A DNA stretch of 64,000 nt from JADJLQ01 sp964405735 (GCA_964405735.1 CAYOPD010000008.1:1-64000), one strand, 5' to 3'; positions 52,940-63,038 are shown, numbered from the stretch's first letter. Translations and numbers: made by a program. Notes: generated by a model from the letters alone, not told the origin.

Positions 52940-55366
52940 ATGAAATTAAAGAAGGTCGCATTATTTTCTCAATTCTTCTTTTTGCTGCTTCCTTTTGGTG
53001 CATTGGGGCAGACAGCAAAAATTGCCCAGATCAAAGGCCGGATCATCGATTCGGTGAGCGGGCAGGCCCTTTGTTTTGCAAGCATCCAGGTGCTCTCGGC
53101 GGCAGACAGCATTATGGTTAATGGAGATTTAACTGCCGACAATGGCCATTTTGTCATTTCGGCACCTTTTGGTGAATATTTTTTGCGATTGGATTATATG
53201 GGTTTTCACAGCAAGGCCACTCCTTCCTTTTTATTATCAAAAGAACATCCCCGGATCGACCTGGGGACCATCCCTATGATTCCCCTGATCAATACCCTGG
53301 ATGAGGTAGTGGTGCAGGCAGAGAAAAGTTCAATGCAACTGTCCCTGGACCGGAAAATATTTAATGTGGGCAAGGACCTGGCCAATGCAGGAGGGTCTGC
53401 TTCTGATATCCTGACCAATATTCCATCCGTATCGGTGGACGCTGAGGGAGGAGTTAAACTAAGGGGAAGCGATAATGTCCGGATCCTGATTGATGGAAAG
53501 CCATCCGGCCTGGTCAGCATTAAAGGGGGCAGCGGCCTCCAGCAATTGCAGGCCAACCTGGTGGAGCGGGTGGAAATCATCACCAACCCCTCGGCCCGGT
53601 ACGAAGCGGAAGGCATGGCCGGGATCATCAATATAATTTTGAAAAAGGACCGCAGCCAGGGTTTTAACGGCTCCGTGGATCTGATCACCGGAAACCCGGC
53701 CAATTTCGGCCTGGCTGCCAATTTTAATTACCGCCGGAACAAACTTAATTTTTTTATCAATTACGGCATCTCCTATCGCGAACAATTGATCCGGAGTTCC
53801 CTTTATCAGGAAGTCTTTGGGGATACGACCCGTTTACTCGAGCAAACCAACCGGGGCGCCTTTACCGGATTTAACAACAATATCAGGGGAGGCCTCGATT
53901 ATTTTTTTTCCGAAAAAAGCATACTGACCGCTGCATACCTTTACCGGCGAAGCCAGGGAAACCGACTCCTTAATATCCAGTACCTGGATTACCGGGACAA
54001 CCTGGCCGGCAATCCAAGCCTCAGCAAAAGGCAACAGGATGAGGATGAGATAGAGCCCAATTCTGAAATTTCGATCAATTATAAAAAATCCTTTAACCAG
54101 AAAGGGCATGAACTGATAGCCGAAGTGAAATACATCGATTATTGGGAAAACTCCGACCAAACCTACGGGCAACAATTTTTTCAATCCGATGGCACGGAAG
54201 AGATCAACCGCAACCTCGTCCAGAAGTCGGTTAACGACGAATTCGAGAAACAATATTTATTGCAGTTGGACTATACCCGGCCCCTTTCCAGGGAAGGAAA
54301 AATGGAAGCCGGGCTGAGAAGCAGTTTTCGTGACATGGTCAATGATTATCTGGTAAGCCAGAAAACGGCAACAGGATCCTTTGTCCCGTTGCCTGGCCTG
54401 GATAATATCTTTCTTTACGACGAAAACATCCATGCGGCCTATGGGATTTTGGGCAATAAAAGCGGCCGGTTTTCTTACCAGGCCGGGCTGCGTGCGGAAT
54501 GGACCGACGTTAAAACCACCCTACGCGAAACGAACCAGGTGAATCCCCGCGACTATGTCAACCTGTTCCCAAGTGTTCACCTGACGCTGAGCCTGCCCCG
54601 GGAAAATGCCTTGCAATGGAGTTACAGCCGACGCGTAAGGCGGCCATTTTACAACGATCTGAGTCCTTATGTGACTTTTTCGGACGCCCGTAATTTTTTC
54701 AGCGGCAATCCCGATCTTAATCCGGAATTCAGCAATGCGCTGGAACTGGGGCATATTAAAACCTTTGAAAAGGGTTCCCTGACTTCGTCCATTTATTACC
54801 GCAGTACGCGGGACCGGATCGAACGGATTCGGCGCGTGGATGAATCCGGCAATTCGGTCACCCGTACGGAGAATTTATTATCTGAACATGCGCTGGGTGT
54901 GGAATTCACCAGCGGCTATTCTCCAAGGCCCTGGTGGAAACTGGATTTCAACTTCAACTATTTTTATGCGGATATCGACGGCACCAATATCCTGAAGGAT
55001 TACCACGCCTATACCTATAGCTGGTTTGCCCGCCAGACTTCCCGGTTTACTCTTCCCCGCGGCCTGGATATCCAGTTGCGCACCAATTACGAAGCGCCTC
55101 AACGCACCGCCCAGGGCAAACGCAGGTCCCTCTATTATGCAGACCTGTCCATCAGCAAAGATGTCTGGAAAGACAAAGGCACGCTCAACCTGAGCATCCT
55201 GGATGTCTTCAACAGCCGTCGGATGCGAACCATCAGTGAAGGCCCCAATTTTTATACGGAGGGGAATGCAAGGATGCGGGTCCGCCAGGTGAACTTATCA
55301 CTGAGCTATAGAATCAGGCAGACAAAGTCAAATAAGCCCAGGAGAATGGAAGGGGAGGAAGGGTAA
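52940..55366 (+). CDS. TonB-dependent outer-membrane receptor-like protein
   Basis: The start at 52940 (MKLKKVALFSQFFFLLLPFG) gives a signal peptide; upstream in-frame start 52913 would lie inside the promoter. The 808-residue product has a carboxypeptidase-like beta domain (KGRIIDSVSGQALCFASIQV), a plug (LDEVVVQAE, ILTNIPSVSVDAEGG, VRILIDGKPSG) and a large beta barrel. The usual C-terminal aromatic is followed by a polar tail (SYRIRQTKSNKPRRMEGEEG). It is of the OMP-beta-barrel type rather than SusC, and no SusD lies near. Its cargo is unknown. Confidence 0.9.
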   Translation: MKLKKVALFSQFFFLLLPFGALGQTAKIAQIKGRIIDSVSGQALCFASIQVLSAADSIMVNGDLTADNGHFVISAPFGEYFLRLDYMGFHSKATPSFLLSKEHPRIDLGTIPMIPLINTLDEVVVQAEKSSMQLSLDRKIFNVGKDLANAGGSASDILTNIPSVSVDAEGGVKLRGSDNVRILIDGKPSGLVSIKGGSGLQQLQANLVERVEIITNPSARYEAEGMAGIINIILKKDRSQGFNGSVDLITGNPANFGLAANFNYRRNKLNFFINYGISYREQLIRSSLYQEVFGDTTRLLEQTNRGAFTGFNNNIRGGLDYFFSEKSILTAAYLYRRSQGNRLLNIQYLDYRDNLAGNPSLSKRQQDEDEIEPNSEISINYKKSFNQKGHELIAEVKYIDYWENSDQTYGQQFFQSDGTEEINRNLVQKSVNDEFEKQYLLQLDYTRPLSREGKMEAGLRSSFRDMVNDYLVSQKTATGSFVPLPGLDNIFLYDENIHAAYGILGNKSGRFSYQAGLRAEWTDVKTTLRETNQVNPRDYVNLFPSVHLTLSLPRENALQWSYSRRVRRPFYNDLSPYVTFSDARNFFSGNPDLNPEFSNALELGHIKTFEKGSLTSSIYYRSTRDRIERIRRVDESGNSVTRTENLLSEHALGVEFTSGYSPRPWWKLDFNFNYFYADIDGTNILKDYHAYTYSWFARQTSRFTLPRGLDIQLRTNYEAPQRTAQGKRRSLYYADLSISKDVWKDKGTLNLSILDVFNSRRMRTISEGPNFYTEGNARMRVRQVNLSLSYRIRQTKSNKPRRMEGEEG

Positions 55367-55418
55367 AAGATTAAACCTTTTATTTTGGGGTTTGGAAGAA
55401 TGCGTGAGAAAATTCAAT

Positions 55419-55452
55419 TTGTTCAATAAATCCGGAAAAGACAATAAATTTG
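55419..55452 (+). promoter_or_regulatory. Candidate promoter of the propeller histidine kinase
   Basis: TTG at 55419-55421 and TAAATTTG at 55445-55452 resemble the Bacteroidota pattern, but with a 23-base spacer, which is long. The ATG at 55471 lies 18 bases downstream of the -7 box. Confidence 0.5.
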
Positions 55453-55470
55453 GTCTAAATCCTTTTTAAC

Positions 55471-58437
55471 ATGCGGGTTTGGTTTTTGTTCTTATGCCTG
55501 ACCAATCCCATTTTTTTTTGGTGCCAGTCAAATCCGAAAATCAACCATTGGACCGTTCTTGATGGATTGGCAGATGGCAACATTCATGAAATATTTAAGG
55601 ATTCCTATGGTTTTCTCTGGATTGCAACAGACAATGGGCTCAACCGGTTTGACGGCACGACCTTTAGGCACTATATTCACCAGTTGGAAGTTGAAAATGG
55701 GTTTCGTGGAAGTGAAGTGCTTGGGATTGCCGAGGATAACCGGCACCGCATCTGGATCGGTACGGAGGAAGGTCTGAATGTATATTTTCACCAGGAGGAT
55801 TCCTTCCACCATATTCCCACTCCCCGGTCTAACCCAAACCTGGCTTCCTATTCCATACCGCTTGCAGTGGCGGGAGACGAAATCATATGTTGGGAAATTA
55901 CCAACCATATTGTGGCTTATGATGCGGAGACCCTTAAACGGCGCATCCTGTATATAAATATGCCCTGGCCCGCATTGAGATACTATTGGCTCAATCAAAA
56001 TGCTTTCCAAAAAGGAGCGAATAAACTCTGGGTGCCCCTGAATAATTATATTCTTGAAATGGACCTGTCCCAAAAGCGGGTGGACAGCTTAAAACTACCC
56101 CCGGAAGCCGGAGTCTGCCAGTCCATTCTAAAACTGGAAAAGGATTTGTTGCTGGGGTGCACCGGGGGATTATTCAAATTCAATTTCGAAACCGGTAAAA
56201 CAGAGGCCGTGACCTGGGCCGGACCCCTGAGGAACAAACAAATCAACGCACTGAATGTGTCAGGCAAGGGGGATATATGGATCGGCACGGAGGATGAGGG
56301 CCTTTATTTTTTTAACTCAAAGAAACAAAAATTTGCCATTCATGTACATGACCCCAATAAGCCAAATTCCATTTCCTCGAATTCAGTTTATTCATTATAT
56401 GCGGATGATCATGATATTTTATGGGCTGCAACTGGAAAAAAGGCGTTGGACCAGGTGTTCCCTTATGAACAGGCCATCGATCATTTTAGGATCTATGCAT
56501 CCAATAAGATAAGCCTGGGGTCGGTTCAGTGTTTTGCGGAAGACTTTAATCAAAACATTTGGGTCGGAACCAATGGTTTGGGCATACATATTTTTAATCC
56601 GGAACTGGGCAAAACAGTTAATGTCATAACCCCGGGAGGCGGCTTGTCAAACAATATCCGTTCAATAAAAATGAATAAGAGGGGAAACAAAGCGTGGATT
56701 GGAACGGCCTCGGGGATGTGCAAAATGAGCCTTCCAGATCAGTTGGTGACGCGGATTTTATTTTATGATGGTGAAGCATCCCGTTCCATGGAATCGCCGC
56801 TCATCCGCCATATGCAGGTCCAGGACGACTCTACCTGGCTGGTTGCCACCAACAAAGGGGTTTTTTCCCTTGCTTTTGAGGACGACACGGCAAGAAGATT
56901 ACCCCATTTGAAGGAAGATGTTTTTTTTATTGGTAAAAACAGGAATGTCTACTCCTTTAGTTTCTGGGATTATGATCCGGTACTTTACAGATTGCAAAAA
57001 GGCAAATGGGAAAAGGGGGAATTTCCATTTTCCGACATAACGGTAGGTATTCTGATGCCGGGGAAGCCGGAGAATATCTATTGGATCGGAACCGACAAAG
57101 GTCTGATCAAGACGGACTCCACGTTTAAAAGAACCGAACAATTCAACAAAAAACATGGATTGCCGGACAACAGAATATGGGGATTGCAACACGATGCCCA
57201 AGGTCACCTATGGATCACCACCAACCGGGGAATCGCCAGGTATAATTATTCAAAAAACCGCCTTTCCAGTTTTGGCTTGCCGGACGGCATCCAGGGCCTG
57301 GAGTACAATCCGAACGCATATCTTCTTGCCGGTGACGGCACCTTGTACCTGGGCGGGAAAAATGGTTTTGACCGCATTAAAACCGGTCTGATCCGGGAAT
57401 TGGATCGGGATCCCGGTCTGAATTTATATGCCCTTCGTATACAAGGACCCTATGAAGGATCGCTTAAAGAGAAAAGAATAATACTTAAACACGACCAAAA
57501 CAATTTTTCCATTGAGGCAACCGTCATTGACTATTTCAATCCCCAAAAGTCTAAAGTCAGGTTCAGACTGGAACCCGTAGAGAAAGAATGGCAAATTGAA
57601 AATGCGCCCTATACGATTCGCTATGCGGGTTTGTCGCCCGGAAAATATACGCTGCTCACTTCAGCCAATAATCACCGTGATGAAATCAATGAAAAGGGCC
57701 ATAAAATTGAATTTCTTATCCTTTCTCCTTTCTGGAGGCGGGCATGGTTTGTAGCATGCTGTTCCTTGCTGTTGGCCGGGGGGTTGTATCAGATATACCA
57801 TTACCGCCTGAACCAGGTGAAAAAGATTTATGAAGTCAGAACAAAAATTTCACAGGACCTGCACGATGAGGTGGGATCTGCCTTAAGCGGGATCTCCCTG
57901 TACAGCCATTTGGTGAAAGAACAGTTAAACACCCAACCACCCGGTCAGGTTCAAAAATCCATTGACCTCATACAGCATTCCGCCCTGGAAATGATCCATA
58001 AGCTTAACGACATCGTCTGGTTTGTCAATCCGGAACAGGATTCCTTGCTTAAATTACTGGAAAGGCTGGAAGAATATGCCCGCACCATGACGTCGGCAAA
58101 GAATATCCGGTTCCGGATTCAATTGCCCGAGGGACTGGATGATCACAAATTGCCGATTCAATTCCGAAGAAATATTTATTTGATTTGCAAGGAGGCCCTG
58201 AACAACGCGGTAAAATACAGTCAGGCGGTCGCATTGGAATTGACCGTGAAGATCAAAGAAAAAAATCTTGAATTCGAAATACACGACCATGGAACCGGCT
58301 TTGATCCTTTGATGGCCAGGAGGGGTAATGGATTAGTCAATATGAGGAAAAGGGCGGAAGAAATTGGCGCCAGGCTGAATTTGCAGTCCGCGAAAAACGA
58401 AGGAACATCCGTATTGCTTCAATTAAAAATCACCTGA
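55471..58437 (+). CDS. Two-component-regulator-propeller sensor histidine kinase
   Basis: The 988-residue product starts with a signal-like LFLCLTNPIFFWC. Residues 25-680 hold many Reg_prop blades (FLWIATDNGLNRFDG, IWIGTEEGL, IWVGTNGLG, YWIGTDKGL, LWITTNRGIARY) forming two propellers, then a Y_Y_Y domain (about 690-745), a membrane helix (about 755-775), a HisKA_3 domain with H798 (SQDLHDEVGSALSGI) and an ATPase domain (EALNNAVKYSQA, GNGLVNMRKRAEEIG). It senses a periplasmic ligand. The HisKA_3 type pairs with NarL/LuxR regulators, and such a gene follows 45 bases downstream. Unlike hybrid systems of polysaccharide loci, kinase and regulator are separate. Confidence 0.93.
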   Translation: MRVWFLFLCLTNPIFFWCQSNPKINHWTVLDGLADGNIHEIFKDSYGFLWIATDNGLNRFDGTTFRHYIHQLEVENGFRGSEVLGIAEDNRHRIWIGTEEGLNVYFHQEDSFHHIPTPRSNPNLASYSIPLAVAGDEIICWEITNHIVAYDAETLKRRILYINMPWPALRYYWLNQNAFQKGANKLWVPLNNYILEMDLSQKRVDSLKLPPEAGVCQSILKLEKDLLLGCTGGLFKFNFETGKTEAVTWAGPLRNKQINALNVSGKGDIWIGTEDEGLYFFNSKKQKFAIHVHDPNKPNSISSNSVYSLYADDHDILWAATGKKALDQVFPYEQAIDHFRIYASNKISLGSVQCFAEDFNQNIWVGTNGLGIHIFNPELGKTVNVITPGGGLSNNIRSIKMNKRGNKAWIGTASGMCKMSLPDQLVTRILFYDGEASRSMESPLIRHMQVQDDSTWLVATNKGVFSLAFEDDTARRLPHLKEDVFFIGKNRNVYSFSFWDYDPVLYRLQKGKWEKGEFPFSDITVGILMPGKPENIYWIGTDKGLIKTDSTFKRTEQFNKKHGLPDNRIWGLQHDAQGHLWITTNRGIARYNYSKNRLSSFGLPDGIQGLEYNPNAYLLAGDGTLYLGGKNGFDRIKTGLIRELDRDPGLNLYALRIQGPYEGSLKEKRIILKHDQNNFSIEATVIDYFNPQKSKVRFRLEPVEKEWQIENAPYTIRYAGLSPGKYTLLTSANNHRDEINEKGHKIEFLILSPFWRRAWFVACCSLLLAGGLYQIYHYRLNQVKKIYEVRTKISQDLHDEVGSALSGISLYSHLVKEQLNTQPPGQVQKSIDLIQHSALEMIHKLNDIVWFVNPEQDSLLKLLERLEEYARTMTSAKNIRFRIQLPEGLDDHKLPIQFRRNIYLICKEALNNAVKYSQAVALELTVKIKEKNLEFEIHDHGTGFDPLMARRGNGLVNMRKRAEEIGARLNLQSAKNEGTSVLLQLKIT

Positions 58438-58482
58438 TGGGGTATTGAAAAGATCCCGGATTATCTCCAATTTCAACTCTCC

Positions 58483-59130
58483 TTGGAAATACGCGTAGCC
58501 ATATTCGAAGACAACAAACTGGTGCGGGACGCCCTGGCGGCCATTCTGAACGGGACCAAAGGTTATCTTTGCTGCGGTTCATTTGCCAACGGAGACCAGT
58601 GGGATATCCACATACAGGTTTCGAGGCCGGATGTGGTCTTGATGGATATTGAAATGCCCGGTTTGAACGGCATCGAACTCACCCAAAAAATAAAACTGAA
58701 ATATCCGGATATCAAGATCCTTATCCAGACGGTTTTTGCCGATAACGACAAGATCTTCAAAGCGCTCTGTGCCGGCGCATCCGGATACATTCTCAAAAAC
58801 GATGCCCCACATAAATACCTAGAAGCCATCAACGAAATATTCAATGGCGGGGCACCGATGAGTTCGACGATTGCCAGGAAAGTCATGGGCTTTTTCACTT
58901 CCAAAAACATCATTCTGGTCCAGCCGGAAAACCAGGATTACCGGCTCAGCGACCGAGAAAAAGAAATCCTGCGTATGATGGTTGATGGTCAGGATTTCAG
59001 CCAGATCGCCCAAAAGGCTTTTATTAGTTACGAAACAGTCCGAACACATGTCAAAAGGATTTATAAAAAACTGCATGTGGCCTGCCGGACAGAGGCCATT
59101 TTGAAGGCGGTTCAACAGGGGATATTCTGA
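58483..59130 (+). CDS. NarL/LuxR-type response regulator
   Basis: The start is a TTG at 58483; the receiver strand IRVAIFEDN begins right after it and the next ATG lies inside the domain. The 215-residue product has phospho-acceptor D55 (VVLMDIEMPG) with D10-equivalent acids in IFEDN, and a C-terminal LuxR helix-turn-helix (LSDREKEILRMMVDGQDFSQIAQKAFISYETVRTHVKRIYKKL). It is the partner of the propeller kinase, 45 bases upstream. The targets are unknown; the adjacent TonB receptor is one candidate. Confidence 0.93.
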   Translation: MEIRVAIFEDNKLVRDALAAILNGTKGYLCCGSFANGDQWDIHIQVSRPDVVLMDIEMPGLNGIELTQKIKLKYPDIKILIQTVFADNDKIFKALCAGASGYILKNDAPHKYLEAINEIFNGGAPMSSTIARKVMGFFTSKNIILVQPENQDYRLSDREKEILRMMVDGQDFSQIAQKAFISYETVRTHVKRIYKKLHVACRTEAILKAVQQGIF

Positions 59131-59457
59131 TTTGCTGCATGGATAGGCAGACCTGACTCTTTACACCTTCGTTTACCAAATCGTCTAAATTGCCATATTT
59201 TAAGTTTTTCAGCCTTCCGGAAGCAGGCTAAAAGCGGAATGCAACGTGTAAAATTGATTATTTAAGGGACAATTGATTCAATGGCTACACTTCATATATG
59301 ATCAATACCACCGACCAGGGAATGGTCAAAATTACCCCAATGAGGTATTCTATGAAAATGTACCAATCCATAAATTTATTCTGTTCAAAACTTTATCTAA
59401 CAGAAATCACAATACCGCCACTATAAAACTCTAATTTATTAATAAAAAAATTAATTT
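59131..59457. other. AT-rich intergenic stretch of 327 bases
   Basis: No supported gene is present. An inverted repeat, AGCCT (59211-59215) and AGGCT (59225-59229) around TCCGGA, follows a TTTTT. The last 60 bases before the lipoprotein start are very AT-rich and could hold its promoter, but no TAnnTTTG box was found. Confidence 0.6.
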
Positions 59458-60531
59458 ATGAAAAGATCATTTTTTATCCCCGCTATCCTCATGGTCATCA
59501 TGCTTGCCTGTTCCAAAGACGCCGTCGACAGCGATTCTCAGGCCCTGGAACAACGCGGCAACGACAACCACAAAATCTGGAAACTGGAAAAGGCGGGTCA
59601 AGATTGGAATTATATGCTTACCAATGGCTTTCAAAGCACCGGATTCAATTTTGTTGAGTATGTATATGGTTGTTCAAGACCGTTTGGAAGGGTAAAATCA
59701 GGCCATTTGTATGTTGAAGAGAATGATGTGACTTACTGGGACATCAGTTTCACCAATACTTATAATGACAATTTCAAAGTGGAGACGGAGCAATCTGTAG
59801 TAAACGGAGATGAAGTGGTGCGTACATTTTTATATGATTCTGATCATAAGTGGATTGGTATTCAAACTGAAGTCAATGGTGAGATTATTGAAGATGAATT
59901 AGAAATAGGGCCAGGAGGCCAGGTAAGAAGCTATACGAGCGGCGGGGTAAGGACAGAATACGTATGGAAAGCGAACAATGTAACTATGGTCAAAACCTAT
60001 ATCCTGCCGGTTGAAGCACAATCTACAATTGAAAAGTCACTGGGGTACCATCAATTGGGCTTTAATAAAGCTTCCAGAAATTCTGCACAAAAACAAATAA
60101 AAAGATCGATGAACCACTTCATGATATCTAACAATAATAAAGGTTCGTTCAGGAGTAAAAACTCAGTAGATGAGTGGATTTTGGTTTTTGTTGAAGAACA
60201 AAAGGTCGATCTTAAGGTGGTTCAACCCTATTCTTCCGTTGCAGCAGCTTATCCGGGCACCTGCGTAGATGGAGGCTATTTAAATTTACCTAAAAACCTG
60301 ATAATAAATTGGCAGGGTTATCCGGTCAATGAAGATGGTTCGTATGGAGAGGTCGCCTACTGGATTAAATACAATTCCTATAAAGTAAAAGACAATCTTC
60401 CTCAGAAAGGAACCTATTCCGCTTTTTATGCAGACTATGAGCTGGATGAAGACGGAAATTATCTGGATTCCAACGAACAGGGGACTATTTATTGGAAATA
60501 TGTATCCGGATGCAATGAAATGAGCCATTGA
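59458..60531 (+). CDS. Lipoprotein of unknown function
   Basis: The 357-residue product has a lipoprotein signal (FIPAILMVIMLAC, Cys18). The mature part is beta-rich with many aromatic and acidic residues (FVEYVYGCSRPFGRV, YNDNFKVETEQSVV) and ends with CNEMSH. Three cysteines remain in the mature protein (YGCSR, GTCVDG, SGCNE). I do not recognise a family. By eye it is more AT-rich than its neighbours, which may point to recent acquisition. It is preceded by a long AT-rich gap and stands alone. Confidence 0.7.
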   Translation: MKRSFFIPAILMVIMLACSKDAVDSDSQALEQRGNDNHKIWKLEKAGQDWNYMLTNGFQSTGFNFVEYVYGCSRPFGRVKSGHLYVEENDVTYWDISFTNTYNDNFKVETEQSVVNGDEVVRTFLYDSDHKWIGIQTEVNGEIIEDELEIGPGGQVRSYTSGGVRTEYVWKANNVTMVKTYILPVEAQSTIEKSLGYHQLGFNKASRNSAQKQIKRSMNHFMISNNNKGSFRSKNSVDEWILVFVEEQKVDLKVVQPYSSVAAAYPGTCVDGGYLNLPKNLIINWQGYPVNEDGSYGEVAYWIKYNSYKVKDNLPQKGTYSAFYADYELDEDGNYLDSNEQGTIYWKYVSGCNEMSH

Positions 60532-60792
60532 CAGACTGGCTGGAAAAGATACAAACCAAACAACCAAGCATATTTCAGACGAGAGCATTACGAGAACACT
60601 TGGAATGTGTGCCTTCGTTATAAAACATTGGAGCCATGGTTCCGGCAGCCCCGGGTTCATCCCTTAATCCTCAGGATAACCTGAAGGGGATTTTCCTGAT
60701 CAAGGGGGGCTGCCCGAGGGCCACGAGGAGTTGAAGATCCTAAAGGACCAGTATATTTTATTATCTTCAATTCAACAAAACCATTGACTCCA

Positions 60793-62781
60793 ATGAAAGG
60801 AAAATACATCGCCTCGCTGGCGCTTTGGTACGGGTTCTCCCTGTCAGCCCAATCCAACTGGGCCGCGGAAAAATGCCTGGAACTGAAAAACATCACTGCG
60901 GTCTCCGCGTCTCCCGATGGCTCCAAAGTATTGTATGCAGTGCGTGAAGCAATAATGACCGCCGACCGCAGTGAATACATCAACCAGGTCTGGATGACAG
61001 ATGTCAAAAGCGGGAAACAAATTCAATTGACCCGGGGAGATAAAAATTCAGGCCAGCCGGCATGGAGCCCCGATGGCCAATGGATCAGTTTTGTTTCCAA
61101 CCGGGATGGGAAAAACAATCTTTATTTATTGCCGGTAGCCGGTGGGGAGGCCGAAAAGGTTACGGATGTAAAGTCCGGGATTGGCATTTACAAATGGAGC
61201 CCCGATGGCCGTTCAGTGGCCTGTATCCTGGCAGACTCCGCGACCCGGGAGGATGAAAAAAAAATAAAAGCCAAAGAAGACTGGTATTACAAGGATGAAA
61301 ATATAAAACAAAACCGTCTCTACATCCTGAAACTGGATCTCAAAGATTCGGCCGGAGCCAGGGTAATGAAAAAACTGACCGAACAGCATTTTAATGTCAA
61401 CGCCTTTGACTGGAGCCCGGATGGAAAACTAATTGCCTTCAGCCATGGGAAAAGCCCCGAAGTCAACGACAATGTATACAGCGATATATCCATGGTAAAC
61501 GTAGAGACCGGCGAACTAAAAAAGATAGCGGCTACAGGAGCCGGAGAAAACAATCCATTATTTAGCCCGGACGGGAAGCAGTTGGCCTACGCCAGCACCA
61601 CTGATCCCGTGGACTGGTCCGGCCCTGAACATATCCGGATTGTTTCCTTGTCAGACGGAAAGAACTGGAAACTCAAAACCTCACCGGATGAAAATGCTTC
61701 CCTGATCGGCTGGACAGGAGACGGCCAGTCAGTCATAATCAGTGAGTCAAATAAAACCATGAATTCAGTCTACCTCCTTTCTGTGGATGGAAAGTCTTTA
61801 AAAGAATGGAATGCAGGCAGTCATATGTACTTAAGTACTGCAAACCTCAATAAAAAAGGAGACCATCTGGCCTTTGTGCTACAGAATACCAATACCCTGC
61901 CCCAGGCCTATGTCAGCGGCATCCAGGAGTACAAACCTGTGCTGGTTTCCAGCATCAATGAGCCCTGGACGTCCAAATCTTTGCCGAGAACCGAGGTGGT
62001 TCGCTGGAAGTCAAAAGACGGCAAAGAGATTGAAGGCCTGCTTACTTATCCGTTGAATTACAGGGCCGGTCAAAAAGTGCCTTTTCTTTTAAACGTACAC
62101 GGTGGGCCGGCGGGTGTTTTTCAACAGACCTGTATAGCTTCTAATCAATCGGTATATCCATTGGCGGCCTTGGCTGAAAATGGTTTTGCGATCCTGAGGC
62201 CAAATCCCCGTGGATCCTCAGGTTATGGAGCGGATTTTCGAATGGCCAACAGGAAGGACTGGGGTGGTATGGATTATGAAGATCTCATGGCCGGAGTCGA
62301 TGAAGTGATCCGGATGGGCCTGGCCGATACCTCCCGAATGGGTGTAATGGGCTGGAGTTATGGTGGATTTATGAGCAGTTGGATCGTTGGCCATACCCAC
62401 CGGTTTAAGGCAGCCAGTATCGGGGCCCCGGTGGTGGATCTTGCGCATCAAAATCTGACCGATGATATTGAAGGCTTTTTACCATCCTATTTTAAATCGG
62501 ATCCCTGGAATGACTGGAGCCTTTATGATGCCCATTCTCCGCTCCGGTTTGTGCAAAATGTAAAGACGCCCGTCCTGCTTCAACACGGAGAGGCCGATCA
62601 ACGCGTACCATTCAGCAACGCAGTGATGTTTTACAATGCCTTGCGCAGACGGGACGTGCCGGTCCGCCTGCTGGCCCTGCCCCGGCAACCGCACGGGCCC
62701 CAGGAGCCGAAAATGGTTCTGAAGACCTTACAGAGTAATGCGGAGTGGTTTGATCAGTATTTATTGAATAGGAAGTCGTAG
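60793..62781 (+). CDS. S9-family prolyl-oligopeptidase-like exported peptidase
   Basis: The start at 60793 (MKGKYIASLALWYGFSLSAQ) gives a signal peptide; a TTG three codons earlier is also open. The 662-residue product has WD40-like/PD40 propeller blades (SASPDGSKVLYA, AWSPDGQWISFVSN, KWSPDGRSVACI, FSPDGKQLAYA) and a C-terminal alpha/beta hydrolase with Ser522 (GWSYGGFM), Asp602 (HGEADQRVP) and His634 (RQPHGP). It cleaves short peptides in the periplasm. The upstream 60532-60792 region holds no recognised element. It stands alone. Confidence 0.92.
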   Translation: MKGKYIASLALWYGFSLSAQSNWAAEKCLELKNITAVSASPDGSKVLYAVREAIMTADRSEYINQVWMTDVKSGKQIQLTRGDKNSGQPAWSPDGQWISFVSNRDGKNNLYLLPVAGGEAEKVTDVKSGIGIYKWSPDGRSVACILADSATREDEKKIKAKEDWYYKDENIKQNRLYILKLDLKDSAGARVMKKLTEQHFNVNAFDWSPDGKLIAFSHGKSPEVNDNVYSDISMVNVETGELKKIAATGAGENNPLFSPDGKQLAYASTTDPVDWSGPEHIRIVSLSDGKNWKLKTSPDENASLIGWTGDGQSVIISESNKTMNSVYLLSVDGKSLKEWNAGSHMYLSTANLNKKGDHLAFVLQNTNTLPQAYVSGIQEYKPVLVSSINEPWTSKSLPRTEVVRWKSKDGKEIEGLLTYPLNYRAGQKVPFLLNVHGGPAGVFQQTCIASNQSVYPLAALAENGFAILRPNPRGSSGYGADFRMANRKDWGGMDYEDLMAGVDEVIRMGLADTSRMGVMGWSYGGFMSSWIVGHTHRFKAASIGAPVVDLAHQNLTDDIEGFLPSYFKSDPWNDWSLYDAHSPLRFVQNVKTPVLLQHGEADQRVPFSNAVMFYNALRRRDVPVRLLALPRQPHGPQEPKMVLKTLQSNAEWFDQYLLNRKS

Positions 62782-62927
62782 AGGGTGGTTGGTGACAGGC
62801 CCTGAAACCCACTAATTAACTGGACGGGCCTTAACCATTTTAGTTTATACCCTAACTTTAAAAGATGCCATCTTTTGAATCTTTGTATGCCAAATCACCC
62901 TTTAACCAGACAACCTTTTGAACCCGG

Positions 62928-63006
62928 AGGGGTCGAAAACGATTAACCGGAGGCGCAGCCTCCGGGGTTAACCCCTTGTATCACGCGACCCCGAAGTGGG
63001 TCGAAT
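62928..63006. repeat. Cluster of inverted repeats upstream of the DinB gene
   Basis: GGAGGC (62949-62954) and GCCTCC (62958-62963) pair around GCA, extended by TTAACC/GGGTTAA with a small bulge. CGACCC (62986-62991) and GGGTCG (62998-63003) form a second stem. GGGGTCG at 62929-62935 is a further copy of the second motif. The cluster sits just ahead of the DinB -7 box. Confidence 0.65.
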
Positions 63007-63011
63007 AGGAT

Positions 63012-63019
63012 TACCTTTG
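63012..63019 (+). promoter_or_regulatory. Candidate -7 box of the exported DinB gene
   Basis: TACCTTTG matches TAnnTTTG, 19 bases before the ATG at 63039. No -33 TTG is seen at the usual distance, where the second inverted repeat lies. Confidence 0.4.
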
Positions 63020-63038
63020 TAGGACCCAAACACGTTGC

